From NCBI GenBank assembly GCA_016700335.1, contig CP065014.1:2951001-3015000 (forward strand): DNA of 64,000 nt, written 5' to 3'. Positions 18,477-29,024 of this stretch are shown here, one piece after another. The first letter of the stretch is position 1, and each line of letters starts with the position of its first letter. The notes under the pieces are model-generated. The model worked only from the letters and a program-made list of their open reading frames with translations. It was not told the DNA's origin and did not search any database. This stretch comes from Chlorobiota bacterium. GTDB taxonomy: Bacteria; Bacteroidota; Ignavibacteria; OLB7. Both the position numbers and the translations under genes were made by a program.

Positions 18477-19415
18477 ATGTCTAATCACAAAAAAGTTATT
18501 GTTATCGGTTCAGGACCCGCGGGTTTGACTGCAGCTCTTTATACTGGAAGAGCTAATCTTAGCCCATTAATTTTTGAAGGGCACCAACCTGGTGGACAAT
18601 TGATGATTACAACTGAAGTAGAAAATTATCCTGGTTATGAACATGGGATTCAAGGACCAGATATGATGGATATTTTCAGAAAACAAGCACACCGTTTTGG
18701 TGCCGAAAGTAAATATGAACTTGTTACAGAAATTGATTTTTCAAAAAAACCATTTACAATTAAATCTGAACGTGGTGATACCTTCACTTCTGATTCAATT
18801 ATTGTTTCAACAGGTGCAACAGCAAAATTACTGGGGTTAGAAGGTGAAATGAAGTTTATGGGTTATGGTGTGTCAGCTTGTGCTACTTGTGATGGATTCT
18901 TCTTTAAAAATCAAGAAGTAATAGTTGTTGGTGGTGGTGATACTGCCATGGAAGAAGCAAACTATTTAACTAGGTTTTGTTCTAAAGTTGTTTTGATTCA
19001 TCGTCGTGATGAATTTAGAGCCTCAAGAATTATGATAGACAGAGCAAAAAATAATCCTAAAATTGAAATTTTAATGAATACAACCATTAGTGAAATTATT
19101 GGTGATACAGATCCTGTTAAAAAAGTTACTTCAGTTGTTTTAAAAAATACTATAAATGGAGAAGAAGTAAATAAATCAATTAATGGAGTGTTTATTGCAA
19201 TTGGACACAAACCAAACACAGAATTGTTTAAAGGTGTTTTAGATATGGATGAAAATGGATACTTAATAACTAAGGGCAAATCTTCTTACACAAATATTGA
19301 TGGTGTTTTTGCTTGTGGTGATTGTCAAGACCATATTTACCGACAAGCTATAACAGCCGCAGGAAGCGGATGTATGGCTGCAATTGATTCTGAAAGGTGG
19401 CTTGAAAATAATTAG
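18477..19415 (+). CDS. trxB: Thioredoxin-disulfide reductase
   Basis: This 312-residue flavoprotein reduces thioredoxin with NADPH. The FAD-binding GSGPAGLTAALYTGRA is at about residues 11-26, the redox-active CATC in SACATCDGFFFKN near residue 137, the NADPH-binding VVGGGDTAMEEA after it, and the C-terminal FAD motif FACGDCQDHIYRQAITAAG. Length and motif order are those of the low-Mr enzyme. The start is ATG at 18477. The next gene begins 15-27 bases downstream on the same strand, so it is likely cotranscribed with the cytochrome/heme-related gene. Confidence 0.95.
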   Translation: MSNHKKVIVIGSGPAGLTAALYTGRANLSPLIFEGHQPGGQLMITTEVENYPGYEHGIQGPDMMDIFRKQAHRFGAESKYELVTEIDFSKKPFTIKSERGDTFTSDSIIVSTGATAKLLGLEGEMKFMGYGVSACATCDGFFFKNQEVIVVGGGDTAMEEANYLTRFCSKVVLIHRRDEFRASRIMIDRAKNNPKIEILMNTTISEIIGDTDPVKKVTSVVLKNTINGEEVNKSINGVFIAIGHKPNTELFKGVLDMDENGYLITKGKSSYTNIDGVFACGDCQDHIYRQAITAAGSGCMAAIDSERWLENN

Positions 19416-19442
19416 ATCTTATTAATTTGATTGTTTATTATT

Positions 19443-20228
19443 ATGATTCAATTATCTCACATAGTTCAAACTTTGCTTCCATTATTCTATAGTGGAACTT
19501 TATTTTTTTATGTACTTATTTACTTCAAAAAAGAAGAAAAATTATGGAAGTATGCTTCTCCATTTATGTTAGCAACTTTTGTAATTCATACATTTTTGAT
19601 TTATTCAAAGTCGGTAATGTATGGGCGATGTTTAGTTTATAATTTATTCGAATCAATGACACTTATATCTTTTACTATTATATTGATGTATATGTTTATT
19701 GAACGGCTAACAAAAGAAAAAAGCATTGGAATGTTTTTTGTTTTACTTGCATTGTTATTTCAAACTTTATCTGATGTTTTCTCTCCTCTTGAAAAATTAG
19801 ATTTAGCCGAAGTTTCTAAATTGTTTAACCCTTTTGTTGGTGCGTATGTATCGGCTTTAATTATTTGTTATACTGCTTTCACTGTTTCAGCATTGTATTC
19901 AGTATTATATTTAGTTCTGCATAAACAAATTAGTACAAGTAAATTTGGATTGATTTTTGATCGTTTACCAAGCCTTCAATTATTAGATAGAATGAATAGT
20001 ATTTCAGTTGTAATTGGTTTAGTTTTTTTGTCTTTAGCAATTTTTGTAAGCCTTGGAAATGGCTTTGAATCTATCTTGGAAATTAAAGTGCTTACACCAA
20101 TAATTATATTTATAGTATATTTTATTTCTGTTTTAATGAGAAAATTTGGTAATGTCAAATCAACAACAGCAATTTTATTTTCGTTAATTGGATTTCTAAT
20201 AACTCTTTTTTCAATGAGTAGAATTTAA
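19443..20228 (+). CDS. HemX/CcsA-like cytochrome c assembly membrane protein
   Basis: This multi-pass membrane protein of about 261 residues has eight or so hydrophobic helices and the layout of the CcmC/CcsA/HemX family. Its position immediately before hemA (glutamyl-tRNA reductase) matches the HemX placement in many bacteria, where HemX influences HemA level or heme export. The conserved tryptophan-rich WWD segment of true heme-handling proteins is not obvious, so a direct role in heme delivery is unproven. I chose ATG at 19443 (MIQLSHIVQTLLPL) rather than the in-frame TTG at 19431. Confidence 0.7.
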   Translation: MIQLSHIVQTLLPLFYSGTLFFYVLIYFKKEEKLWKYASPFMLATFVIHTFLIYSKSVMYGRCLVYNLFESMTLISFTIILMYMFIERLTKEKSIGMFFVLLALLFQTLSDVFSPLEKLDLAEVSKLFNPFVGAYVSALIICYTAFTVSALYSVLYLVLHKQISTSKFGLIFDRLPSLQLLDRMNSISVVIGLVFLSLAIFVSLGNGFESILEIKVLTPIIIFIVYFISVLMRKFGNVKSTTAILFSLIGFLITLFSMSRI

Positions 20229-20348
20229 TTTTAAATCAATGTTGGTTAAATATGACTTTATTGTTTAATTATATTTTTTTACCAAAATAAGTTAGAAATT
20301 ATTAAATAATAATTATTTAAATTTTATAAAGTAGTTTAAAAATAGACT

Positions 20349-21572
20349 TTGAATATATATCTCTTTGGAATAAATCATACTTCTGCAAATTTGGATATAA
20401 GAGAAAAAGTTGCACTTAATTCAAATGCAATTTCTTCTGCTTATCCTGATTTGTTGGGAACTTTTGCTTCAGAATGTGTAATAGTTTCAACTTGTAATAG
20501 AACTGAAATTTTTATTGTTCCAAAGGAAGAACCTTTTAATCCCAAATTAATTAAGGACTGGTTATTCTCTTTCAAAAAAACAATACTCCCTGAAAATTAT
20601 TTTTTTTACAAACAAGGAAGAGATGCCTCACAACATTTGTATGAAGTTACATCTGGAATTGCATCTCAGATTATTGGAGATATTCAGATTATTGGTCAGG
20701 TTAGAGATTCTTTGCTAACAGCACAATCGTTAGGCTCAACAGGTAAAATACTTTCAAGGTTATTTACTGAAGCTTTGAAGACTGGTAAAAGAGTAAGAAC
20801 AGAAACTGATATTTTTACTGGTGCTGTTTCAGTCAGTTTTGTTGCAGTTGAATTAGCAAAAAAAATATTTTATCCACTTTCAGATAAATCTGCATTAGTT
20901 GTTGGAGCTGGTGATGTTGGTGAACTATCTGTTGAGAATTTATTTGCACAAGGTGTAAAAAATATATCTATTACTAACAGAACTATTGAAAAAGCTGAAG
21001 AGTTATCTAATCGAATTTCAGGCTCTAAAGTTATTCCATTTGATCATTTTAAAAGTATACTTCATGAATTTGATATTATAATTGTTTCAACTGGTGCTGA
21101 TGATTTTGTGATTACTTATAATGATGTTATGATATCCTCAGATTTAAGAGGAAATAGGGAACAGCTAATAGTTGATATTTCTGTTCCAAGAAATGTTGAA
21201 CCATCTGTAAGTGATATTCCAAATGTTTATTGTAAAGATATTAATGATTTGAGCAATGTAATAGAAAAAAATATTGAAAAACGAAAAGCAGAACTTCCTA
21301 AAGCTAAAGCTATAATTACAGAAGAGCTTGTAAAGTTTATTGCTTGGTGTAAAATGCTCCCAATTATTCCATTTGTTGAGAAAATTAAATTAACTAGCAG
21401 AAATATTTTCGATGATGAATTTAACAAAAATAAAAATAGATTCACAAATGAGAATGATTATCAAACGGCTCGAAAACTGACTGAAAGCATCTTAAAAAAA
21501 ATAATTGGAATTCCACTCGGTGAGCTTCTTGAAGAAGAAATTTCTAGAAGAAATGATGAGTTTGGGGTATAA
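20349..21572 (+). CDS. hemA: Glutamyl-tRNA reductase
   Basis: This reduces glutamyl-tRNA to glutamate-1-semialdehyde, the first committed step of C5 heme synthesis. It is 407 residues long. The start is TTG at 20349, giving MNIYLFGINHTSA, which puts the catalytic cysteine at residue 49 in STCNRTEIF, as in the family. The NADPH domain motif ALVVGAGDVGELSVENL and the following ITNRTIEKAEEL are clear, and the C-terminal dimerisation helices (EEEISRRN) end the protein. It sits 120 bases downstream of the HemX-like gene, in the usual hemX-hemA order. No other heme genes follow. Confidence 0.93.
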   Translation: MNIYLFGINHTSANLDIREKVALNSNAISSAYPDLLGTFASECVIVSTCNRTEIFIVPKEEPFNPKLIKDWLFSFKKTILPENYFFYKQGRDASQHLYEVTSGIASQIIGDIQIIGQVRDSLLTAQSLGSTGKILSRLFTEALKTGKRVRTETDIFTGAVSVSFVAVELAKKIFYPLSDKSALVVGAGDVGELSVENLFAQGVKNISITNRTIEKAEELSNRISGSKVIPFDHFKSILHEFDIIIVSTGADDFVITYNDVMISSDLRGNREQLIVDISVPRNVEPSVSDIPNVYCKDINDLSNVIEKNIEKRKAELPKAKAIITEELVKFIAWCKMLPIIPFVEKIKLTSRNIFDDEFNKNKNRFTNENDYQTARKLTESILKKIIGIPLGELLEEEISRRNDEFGV

Positions 21573-21616
21573 TATTTAAATTTTAAAAAATACAAAACTT
21601 CTAATTTCAAACTAAT

Positions 21617-22390
21617 ATGTTCGAGAATTTAATTGTTACTAAACTCGATGGATATGTAGCAACAGTTCAATTAAACAGACCAAAAGTATTAAATGCTTTA
21701 AGTCTTGAATTAATGACTGAACTTTGTGAAGCTTTAGAAATGTTAGATAAAGATAATGATGTTAGAACCATTGTAATTCATGGTAATGAAAGAGCTTTTG
21801 CAGCAGGAGCAGACATTACTCAAATGGCACAAGCATCTAGTATTGATATGTTAAACAGAGATCAGTTCTCTAAATGGGAAAAAATTAGAAAAATTAAAAA
21901 ACCAATTATTGCTGCAGTGTCAGGTGTTGCATTAGGTGGAGGCTGTGAGCTAACTATGATTTGTGATATTATAATTTGTTCCGAAACTGCTAGATTTGGT
22001 CAACCTGAGATATTAATAGGAGTTATGCCAGGTGCTGGTGGTACACAACGCTTAACAAGAGCAGTTGGAAAAGTTATTGCTATGGAAATGGTTCTAACTG
22101 GAAGAATGATTTCCGCAGAAGAAGCATTAAAATTTGGATTAATAAATAAAATTGTTCCTGTAGAATTTTATCTTGAAGAAGCAATTTCACTTGCACGAGA
22201 AATAAGTAATCGTCCTCCAATTGCTGTTCGTCTTGCAAAAGAATCTGTTCTTAAATCCTTTGATACTACTATTGTTGATGGTTTAGAATTTGAACGTAAA
22301 AACTTCTATATGCTTTTCTCAACAGATGATATGAAAGAAGGTATGAAAGCATTTATCGAGAAAAGAAAACCAGAATGGAAAGGTGAATAA
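21617..22390 (+). CDS. Enoyl-CoA hydratase/isomerase family protein
   Basis: This is a 257-residue crotonase-fold enzyme. The oxyanion-hole segments ERAFAAGADITQMA and GVALGGGCELTMICDI are present. Both catalytic glutamates of classical enoyl-CoA hydratases are in place (GGGCEL and FGQPEILIG), followed by VMPGAGGTQRLTR. The sequence closely follows the short-chain enoyl-CoA hydratase pattern, so water addition to trans-2-enoyl-CoA in beta-oxidation is the best reading. No other fatty-acid genes are near. The start is ATG at 21617. Confidence 0.9.
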   Translation: MFENLIVTKLDGYVATVQLNRPKVLNALSLELMTELCEALEMLDKDNDVRTIVIHGNERAFAAGADITQMAQASSIDMLNRDQFSKWEKIRKIKKPIIAAVSGVALGGGCELTMICDIIICSETARFGQPEILIGVMPGAGGTQRLTRAVGKVIAMEMVLTGRMISAEEALKFGLINKIVPVEFYLEEAISLAREISNRPPIAVRLAKESVLKSFDTTIVDGLEFERKNFYMLFSTDDMKEGMKAFIEKRKPEWKGE

Positions 22391-22424
22391 ATTATTTAAA
22401 TTTATAATTTATTTTTCTTTAAAA

Positions 22425-23426
22425 CTAATATTTTGAAAGTAACATTTTATTCGTCTGTCCATTTTTAACATCATAAATTTCACTAACCTTATTGTTTGTT
22501 AACAAATAATCCCATGCCCGTTTGTAAACGAATTCTCCTGTATCATACTTTGGTGTACTAACATCTGAAACTACTGAACCATGATATTTAGTTGGAGATG
22601 TACCATTAATATCCAATGATGTGTATAGTATTCTGGTATTAAAAAAATCTGTTGCAGAAGTTATTTCAAAATTTATAGGATTTCCTAACTTATCAATTCC
22701 ATAACCTTGAACAATTTTAGTAGTTAAAATATTGAACTCAACAAGTTCATCTTTTGAATGACTAAACGAATAAATATCATTTGCCCCAGTTTCACCTGGC
22801 TTGTTAATCCAATTTGCTGGCTTACCAATTTTTTTGTTGTAATCCATTGCTGAAAACATTATAGATCGGTAAACTTTATGAACTTTGCAAATGTAACCCG
22901 CATATCCACCCCCTTGTGAATGTCCAGAAATTATTATACATTCCCACTTTATTGAGTTGTCAGAATTTAAGTATTTCCCCCAATTCTCTTTTGGGAATTT
23001 AGAATTTAAATACAATAACAGCTTTATAAGCCTATTTTCAATTGAGTTAGGTTTGTTAACATTAACCAAATTTGTTCTATCAATTCCTTCTAAAGTTTCT
23101 GCTCTAATAAGTTCATAACAATCCAAATCTTTATCTGCACAAATAGAATTTACTGCATCATAATTCGGATAATTTAAACATATAGAATTGAAACCTTTAC
23201 TTGCTGCATATTCAGTTATAACCTTGTAATTACTTGGCTTTGCACTTGTTCCAGGTAAAAATACAAATAATTTATTCTGTATATTTTGAACATTATTATT
23301 TATTGATATATAATGTGCCTCACTTGCAGTATCTATTAAGTCATCAGTTTGCTTTGGAAAAATAAATCTATTTTCTTGAGCATGAATAACTGAAGTGATT
23401 AAATATAAAAGTAAAATATATTTCAT
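22425..23426 (-). CDS. Secreted alpha/beta-hydrolase-like protein
   Basis: This 333-residue protein has a signal peptide (MKYILLLYLITSVIHAQ) and an alpha/beta hydrolase core. The nucleophile elbow is GHSQGGGYAGY at about residue 170, preceded by an LPGT oxyanion segment (KLFVFLPGTSAKPSNY), and a late histidine is in TKYHGSVVSD. It resembles the BPSS1187-type family of secreted hydrolases of unknown substrate. It converges with the enoyl-CoA hydratase gene, only 34 bases away. It carries no T9SS sorting domain, so it probably stays in the periplasm. Confidence 0.7.
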   Translation of the reverse strand: MKYILLLYLITSVIHAQENRFIFPKQTDDLIDTASEAHYISINNNVQNIQNKLFVFLPGTSAKPSNYKVITEYAASKGFNSICLNYPNYDAVNSICADKDLDCYELIRAETLEGIDRTNLVNVNKPNSIENRLIKLLLYLNSKFPKENWGKYLNSDNSIKWECIIISGHSQGGGYAGYICKVHKVYRSIMFSAMDYNKKIGKPANWINKPGETGANDIYSFSHSKDELVEFNILTTKIVQGYGIDKLGNPINFEITSATDFFNTRILYTSLDINGTSPTKYHGSVVSDVSTPKYDTGEFVYKRAWDYLLTNNKVSEIYDVKNGQTNKMLLSKY

Positions 23427-23603
23427 AGGTATTTATTTCTAATAATGTTATTGAATGATAAGATAATTAAATTTATAAGATTCGAAACTCGATCTTTACA
23501 AAAAATTTTATAAAGTCTTAACTAAGGAACGAAAAAATTAAATTTTGGAACGGTTGTTTTATATATTTAAAACATAATTATTAAAAATTAAACACCCAAA
23601 TTT

Positions 23604-24467
23604 ATGAAAATCCTAATTTATATAATTTTAGTTTTTTTGAATGTTACAACAATTATATCTCAAAATTTAAAAGTTGTTTTTCCATTTGATATTAAGGATT
23701 ATAATTCAAAATTTATTTCATTAATTCAAACAAATGGCAAAGTAATAACTGCAGGAACATTTGGTGGTAAGTATGGATTCGATAGTTTGATTATAAGTAG
23801 ATTTCATAGAAATGGAACACCTGATTATTCTTTTAATCAAAATGTTAAAATTAAAATTGGAAAAGGAGCAGTTGAATTACGCGAAGCAATATTAACTACT
23901 AATGGAGATATAATTGGGATTGGATCAAGCTTTGATGAAGATGAATTATTATTAGTAAAATTTGATTCCTTAGGAAAACTAGATGAAAATTTTGGCTATA
24001 ATGGTATTTCAAAAACAATTTGTACAAATCAAAGAGGAGCTTTTGGGATCTCATTTGATATTGATAGCAATGGTAATATAGTTGTTACTGGTTGGTGTGA
24101 TGGCGTTAAAAGTTTGTTAGTTGCAAGATTTAAATCTAATGGAATTATTGATTCTACTTTTGGAAACAATGGATTATTAGTAGTTGATTCAGAATTAAAT
24201 ACTATTTCATTTGAAGGAGTTTCTATTAAATGTTTAAACAATGGACAGATTGTAGTTTTAGGTAAGTCATTTATTGGTGATGAATTGAGTGAAGATTTTA
24301 AAAGTGGTTACTTTGTGGTAAGACTTAATAACAAAGGAGATATTAATAAAAATTATGGTGTGAATGGATTACTAGAAATCAAAACTAATAACTTTGTTAT
24401 TAATGCATCAGCAAAGGAAGTGCTTTACAGCTATTTGTTAGATTGTAAAATTGCATTTAATGAATAA
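23604..24467 (+). CDS. Delta-60-type repeat protein, probably truncated
   Basis: This is a 287-residue protein with a signal peptide (MKILIYIILVFLNVTTIISQ) and tandem repeats of roughly 55-60 residues with the form GxIVVTGWCDGVKSLLVARFKSNGIIDSTFG. This is the delta-60 pattern, expected to fold as beta-propeller blades. Such proteins in this lineage usually run on to a C-terminal T9SS domain. This one stops abruptly after NASAKEVLYSYLLDCKIAFN with no sorting domain. It lies right at the left edge of the decayed accessory region, so I infer that its 3' end was lost or replaced there. Confidence 0.65.
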   Translation: MKILIYIILVFLNVTTIISQNLKVVFPFDIKDYNSKFISLIQTNGKVITAGTFGGKYGFDSLIISRFHRNGTPDYSFNQNVKIKIGKGAVELREAILTTNGDIIGIGSSFDEDELLLVKFDSLGKLDENFGYNGISKTICTNQRGAFGISFDIDSNGNIVVTGWCDGVKSLLVARFKSNGIIDSTFGNNGLLVVDSELNTISFEGVSIKCLNNGQIVVLGKSFIGDELSEDFKSGYFVVRLNNKGDINKNYGVNGLLEIKTNNFVINASAKEVLYSYLLDCKIAFNE

Positions 24468-24539
24468 AATAATTTAGACAAAATTTTATTTTAATATTAA
24501 ATCTAATTATGAACAATTAAAATTCACATTCTCTTTTCT

Positions 24540-24580
24540 AGAAATAGATTTAATCAACAACCTTCTGAAACTTAACAAAT
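24540..24580 (+). repeat. IS481-like end remnant, copy A
   Basis: It contains CAACAACCTTCTGAAACTT followed by AACAA and shares about 40 bases with the copy at 25023-25063. The core also appears at 31083 and at the right end of the IS at 39838-39864. Confidence 0.6.
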
Positions 24581-24699
24581 AGATATTGTTTTTATAAAAA
24601 GTTTCTAAAAGTTTGCTTTGGATATAATTGCTTTTTTAAGAACCTATATTATTTAAAGTAAAAATATATCACACCAAGAAAGAAAATTCCGAACCTAAA

Positions 24700-24728
24700 A
24701 AAGTAAGTTGTATTATCCAACTTACTTT
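24700..24728. terminator. Terminator-like hairpin
   Basis: An 11-bp perfect stem (AAAGTAAGTTG with its reverse complement) and a 7-base loop have an A-run on the left that would be a U-tract for minus-strand RNA. No minus-strand gene ends here now, so it may belong to a lost gene. Confidence 0.45.
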
Positions 24729-25043
24729 AGAGAAAGCTCCTTATTAGTCCCTTTGATGTGATTAGTTAATAGTACCGTATTTACTAAAATTAAACAGAAA
24801 AAGAAAAATGATTTACAAATCTTTTCTAGGCTTTACCAAAAGCCAACCAAACCAGAAACACCCAAGCGTATCGGTTCTCAAACCTTATGTAGCGGCAGTG
24901 TCAGAGCGTCAGAGCGTTTTAAACTATTAAACAAACTAATTCTTTTTATTTTGTTGATAAACAGATTAGAAGTATATAGTCAAAAATACATTTAGTTGAG
25001 TATAGTAAAAAATTTAGCTTTTTTAGAAATAGATTTAATCAAC

Positions 25044-25270
25044 AACCTTCTGAAACTTGACAAGAAATAAAATAAAAAAAACAAAATGGGATTATTTTAA
25101 TTCAGGATCTACAGTAACAAAAGTAGAGAACAGAAACATTAATAAACAACAAAATTTTAACAAAAGAATGAAAGAAAAGAAATTTTTTAGCTTTATTACA
25201 ACATTACTTTTATTAATGTCGGTAGTAATAACCACTAAAGCGCAATTTGGAATGCCACCCACTAATATAG
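25044..25270 (+). repeat. Leader/signal-peptide cassette, copy 1
   Basis: This 227-base segment recurs at 31083-31309 without net indels. It starts with an IS481-like end (AACCTTCTGAAACTTGACAA), then about 110 bases upstream of the start codon, then the whole signal peptide, and stops just after the cleavage region (AQFGMPP). The copies differ mainly in one patch of about 28 bases at 25106-25133. Confidence 0.85.
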
Positions 25271-28200
25271 AAGGTTGGGCGGTTGCTACTCATTCATCTG
25301 GAAATTGGGTGGTTGGTAGTTTAACAAATACACCAGTTATAGGTCTTGTGAATACACGTAACTGCGATGGACTTGCCCCTTTTGGGGTAAATTGGACATC
25401 TGCAACGACAACTATCTACCATGGACCAACAAACAACTGGATAGCTTCAAATCTTGGGCAAGTTTATGGTATTGCAATTGATTCAAAAAATAATATCTAT
25501 ACAACCTCTACAAGTGTGTATAATCATGTTGCCGAACCATTAGAATTTGGGCCTGCTGGACCTGGTGGTGTATATAAAATCGATTACGCATCTGGGAATA
25601 TTTCCAATATATTAACTTCATCGATTTACACAACATCTGCTACATCTTCAATTGGAACATCGAAAATACCAAACGGAGATGGTGTAAACCATGGACCTGG
25701 ATTAGGGAATATTTGTTATGATAAAGATAATGATAAATTGTATGTAACAAATATGGAAGATGGGAGAATTTATAGAATTAACCCAACAACAAATAAAATT
25801 GATGCCGTATATGACCCAGGTGCTTCTTCACCAATTGCAGCACCTCTTGGCACAACAAACCCCACTATGAATGCTGATGGTGGAACAAATGGCTTTGCTC
25901 CAATTGGAGAAAGGCTTTGGGGTATTGGCTATAACCCTGTTGATAAAAGAATTTATTATAGCGTTTGGGTAGAAGGATATGGAAGTAACTCACCAACTAC
26001 ATATAATGTAATACGCTCTGTAAGCGTTAATGCTGCAGGATTTATTCCTACCTCTGACCAATTTGAATTTAAATTACTAGATGTTGCATCAGGTTATTTG
26101 CCTAATTCAACAAGTGTACCACCAATTTTTTACTCGATGCCAATATCTGATATAGAATTTACTTTAGATGGCAAAAAAATGTTGGTTGGTGAGTGCGGTG
26201 TCAATCAAAATTATAGCGAAATATTCCCAATAAATACTGGACATAGTAACAGAGTATTTGAATATAGAGGTGCGGCTGGGAGTTGGATATTTAACCAAAC
26301 AATAAATTTATCGGTAGCAGGTTCTTTCACACACCTAAACTCTTCTGGTGGAGTAGATTATGGTGTTAGCTATAATACTCCAACAATTCAGGGGCAATGT
26401 GGGCAAGCGAAGTGTGATTCTATTATTTGGACAACAGGAAATTTTTTAGTTAATTCACCATTAGTATATGGTTTGCAAAGTACTCCTGCAAGTGGAAACA
26501 CACCAGCAACTGCAACCTCATTAGGGCATTTTGTAGACTTAAATGGCATATTTACACAAAATGACAAAACTCAAATAGGAGATGTAGATATTTTTAAAGG
26601 AGAATGTAAAGGGGCTATTCCCTCCCCATGCGATAAAATAGATGTAACAGCAAATTCCCTATCTCAAACAAGAGGGGACTGCTGTTGGGATTTTACTGTG
26701 TCGGGTTTAATTCCAGCTGGGACTTTTGATCACATAACAGCAACACCAATTACACCTGGAGTATTTTTCTCTTCTACATCTGCACCTGCTGGCTGGGGAA
26801 CAAATTTAGTAAGTAATATTGCATCTTGGAGCCCAACATCTGGACCAATAATAACTGACTCTACAAGTGGCTTAAAATCATGCTTTGTGAATACTAGTGG
26901 CAGCGCAGTTTTTAGTGTTCAGTTCGCATTTTACACTACACAGGGAGGTGTTTGCTATGATACAGTAAGGTTAGATTGTGCACCCGTTCAAATTCAAAAT
27001 GATTCTTGTTGCGCCCCTAATATTGTGAGAGCAACTTGTATTAACTCAAGCCAAAATGGTTCATCATATTCTATCACAATGTCAATATAGAATTTTAGTC
27101 TATTAAGCCAGCCACCCGCAAATCAGTATGCACACCAAGTAATGATAACAACTACAACACCAGGTGTTACAATTACACCAACGATCAACAACCTAAATTC
27201 CCCAACTGGTTTGGCTTTTGGTCAAGTTGGAAACGTAACTTTTACAGTAACAGGCGCAACCCCGAACACAGCATTATGTTTTGATATTACATTGCTTGGT
27301 GATTCTATTGGTATGCCATGTTGCCCATATAAATGGTGTTGCCATAAAAGGATTTGCTTTACATTACCTGAATGTAAAGATTGCTGTAAGGAGTTTACTA
27401 AAAGAATTATTAAGCCAACAACAACTACAAATTCAGCAGGACAAGTTACGAACACAATTACAGTTCAAGCAGGTGCAAAACCAATTTCTAAATTGACAAT
27501 TCAGTTAGTATCATCAAGCATTAAGGTTTCTTGTAGACCAAAAGTTGGAGCTGCCGAAACTTCTGCGGGTTGGCAAACTGTTAGTGCAATTATGCAATCC
27601 CCATTACCAAACCCAATAACACCAGGGTTACCATTATACTCACAAACGAGCTACGAAGGTGTTTGGGGAATAAACCCAAGTGGTGTAAATTTGATGTCAG
27701 CACCAGTTACATTAAGCAGTTTCAATCTGTTATTCCCACCACCACCTTGCAATGGATATAAAAATCAGACGACTTGTTGGGACACGATAAAGTATTGCCT
27801 AAAAATATCTTTTACAGATTCAATGTGTGTTACTTGTGATACTACAATTTGCTATACAATACGTAGGAGCGGAATTCCTTGGTACCTTTGTATTACTGAT
27901 CATAAGGGTCCGGAACCGACAGATATTCATACAAATATTTTAACATTTAAAATGAAAGATGACAAAACTGGTAATTTGAATATTGCATTGCCAAGCGAGA
28001 TACAAGAGAATAATATAACTGTAAGACAAATATGCGCCCAAACAACCTTTGGAAGCCATCTAACGCAATTTGATGGAGTAAATACAAGAGATTTTTCAGG
28101 TTGTTCAGATAAAGAAATGAAGTCAGGAGAAACAAAAGATATTTCTCTGTTTGTAGATAATTTCAGTAAGCTAAAAAGAATTGGTTTGGTAGTAACAATG

Positions 28201-29001
28201 TTCTATTCAGCTGCTGGCTCAAATGAAACAGTGGTAAAAGTAGATACAATTTATCAATCAAGCCCACAAGACCAAGGTGGCGATAAAATGGATGAGACTG
28301 GTGATAAAACTGTTAAAACAAGAACGTACTCTTTATCATTTACAAATTTGAATAAATCAAAAGGTACTATCTCGGATGTTGAATTACGTATGCCAAAAGG
28401 GGTTCATCTGTTAGCGTTTGGTTCTGCTTTTGGTGATACAATCAACTTAGGGGCAAATGCGAATTTTAAGAATGATACTGTAAAAATTGAAAATTATTTT
28501 GTAGCCGAAGTATGCTGCAGACAGGATAAAAATATGGCTTCAAAGAAAATAGGACTTTCTCCAAACGAGGCTGTTAAACCAATTTACATTACGGTCTCTG
28601 GTGCGGAATCAGGTTTTGATTTGAGCTTTGTAACAACTGATAGCAACGGAGTTGTGTTGTCAGAAGGAACATTGAAACTTACAAATCCACTTTCAACAGT
28701 AAAAGATAATGATGATATTTCGGCGATAACAGGTGCGGCAATGAAATTAGATTTGTTCCCAAACCCAGCAACCAACAGCACTACAATCAATTTAGGATTA
28801 CAAAATAGTGAAGTGATGAGTTTGTCGGTAGTTGATATTAATGGCAGAGAAGTTCTAAGTGTTTTAAAAGAAAACTTTTTGCAAAACGGTAATCATGCTT
28901 TTGTATTAAACACACAAGACATTCCAAGCGGAGAGTATACTATTATTGTAAGAACAACCAAAGGAGGGGGATTAACAAAGAAATTGCAAATCAATAAATA
29001 A
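25168..29001 (+). pseudogene. Large T9SS-secreted Cys-rich protein split by an in-frame TAG
   Basis: A single reading frame of about 1277 codons is interrupted by TAG at 27088-27090 (codon 641). The frame stays open and coherent on both sides (SYSITMSI, stop, NFSLLSQPP). The start ATG at 25168 precedes a signal peptide (MKEKKFFSFITTLLLLMSVV, then ITTKAQ). Residues 30-500 or so look like a beta-propeller. Cys-rich modules follow (GDCCWDFTVSGL; CCPYKWCCHKRICF), and the end is a type A T9SS sorting domain (LFPNPATNSTTINLGLQ to LQINK). CAG-to-TAG is the simplest cause. It may be a pseudogene, or be read through at low level. The first half alone lacks a sorting domain and the second half a signal peptide. 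Confidence 0.7.
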
Positions 29002-29024
29002 AACCAATATTGATTTAATAACAC

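Larger units (their letters stand above)
24468..25043. other. Non-coding stretch with repeated IS481-like ends
   Basis: This holds two copies of a roughly 40-base sequence (24540-24580 and 25023-25063) built on ATAGATTTAATCAACAACC followed by TTCTGAAACTT and ACAA. They resemble the right end of the IS481-like element at 38730-39864. Between them are a hairpin (24700-24728) and a short GTCAGAGC tandem duplication near 24900. I see no gene. Confidence 0.6.

Noticed and set aside
25057..25167. N-terminal extension of the cassette protein from TTG at 25057
   Set aside because: It would place 37 charged residues before a standard signal peptide. The ATG at 25168 gives a normal exported N-terminus.
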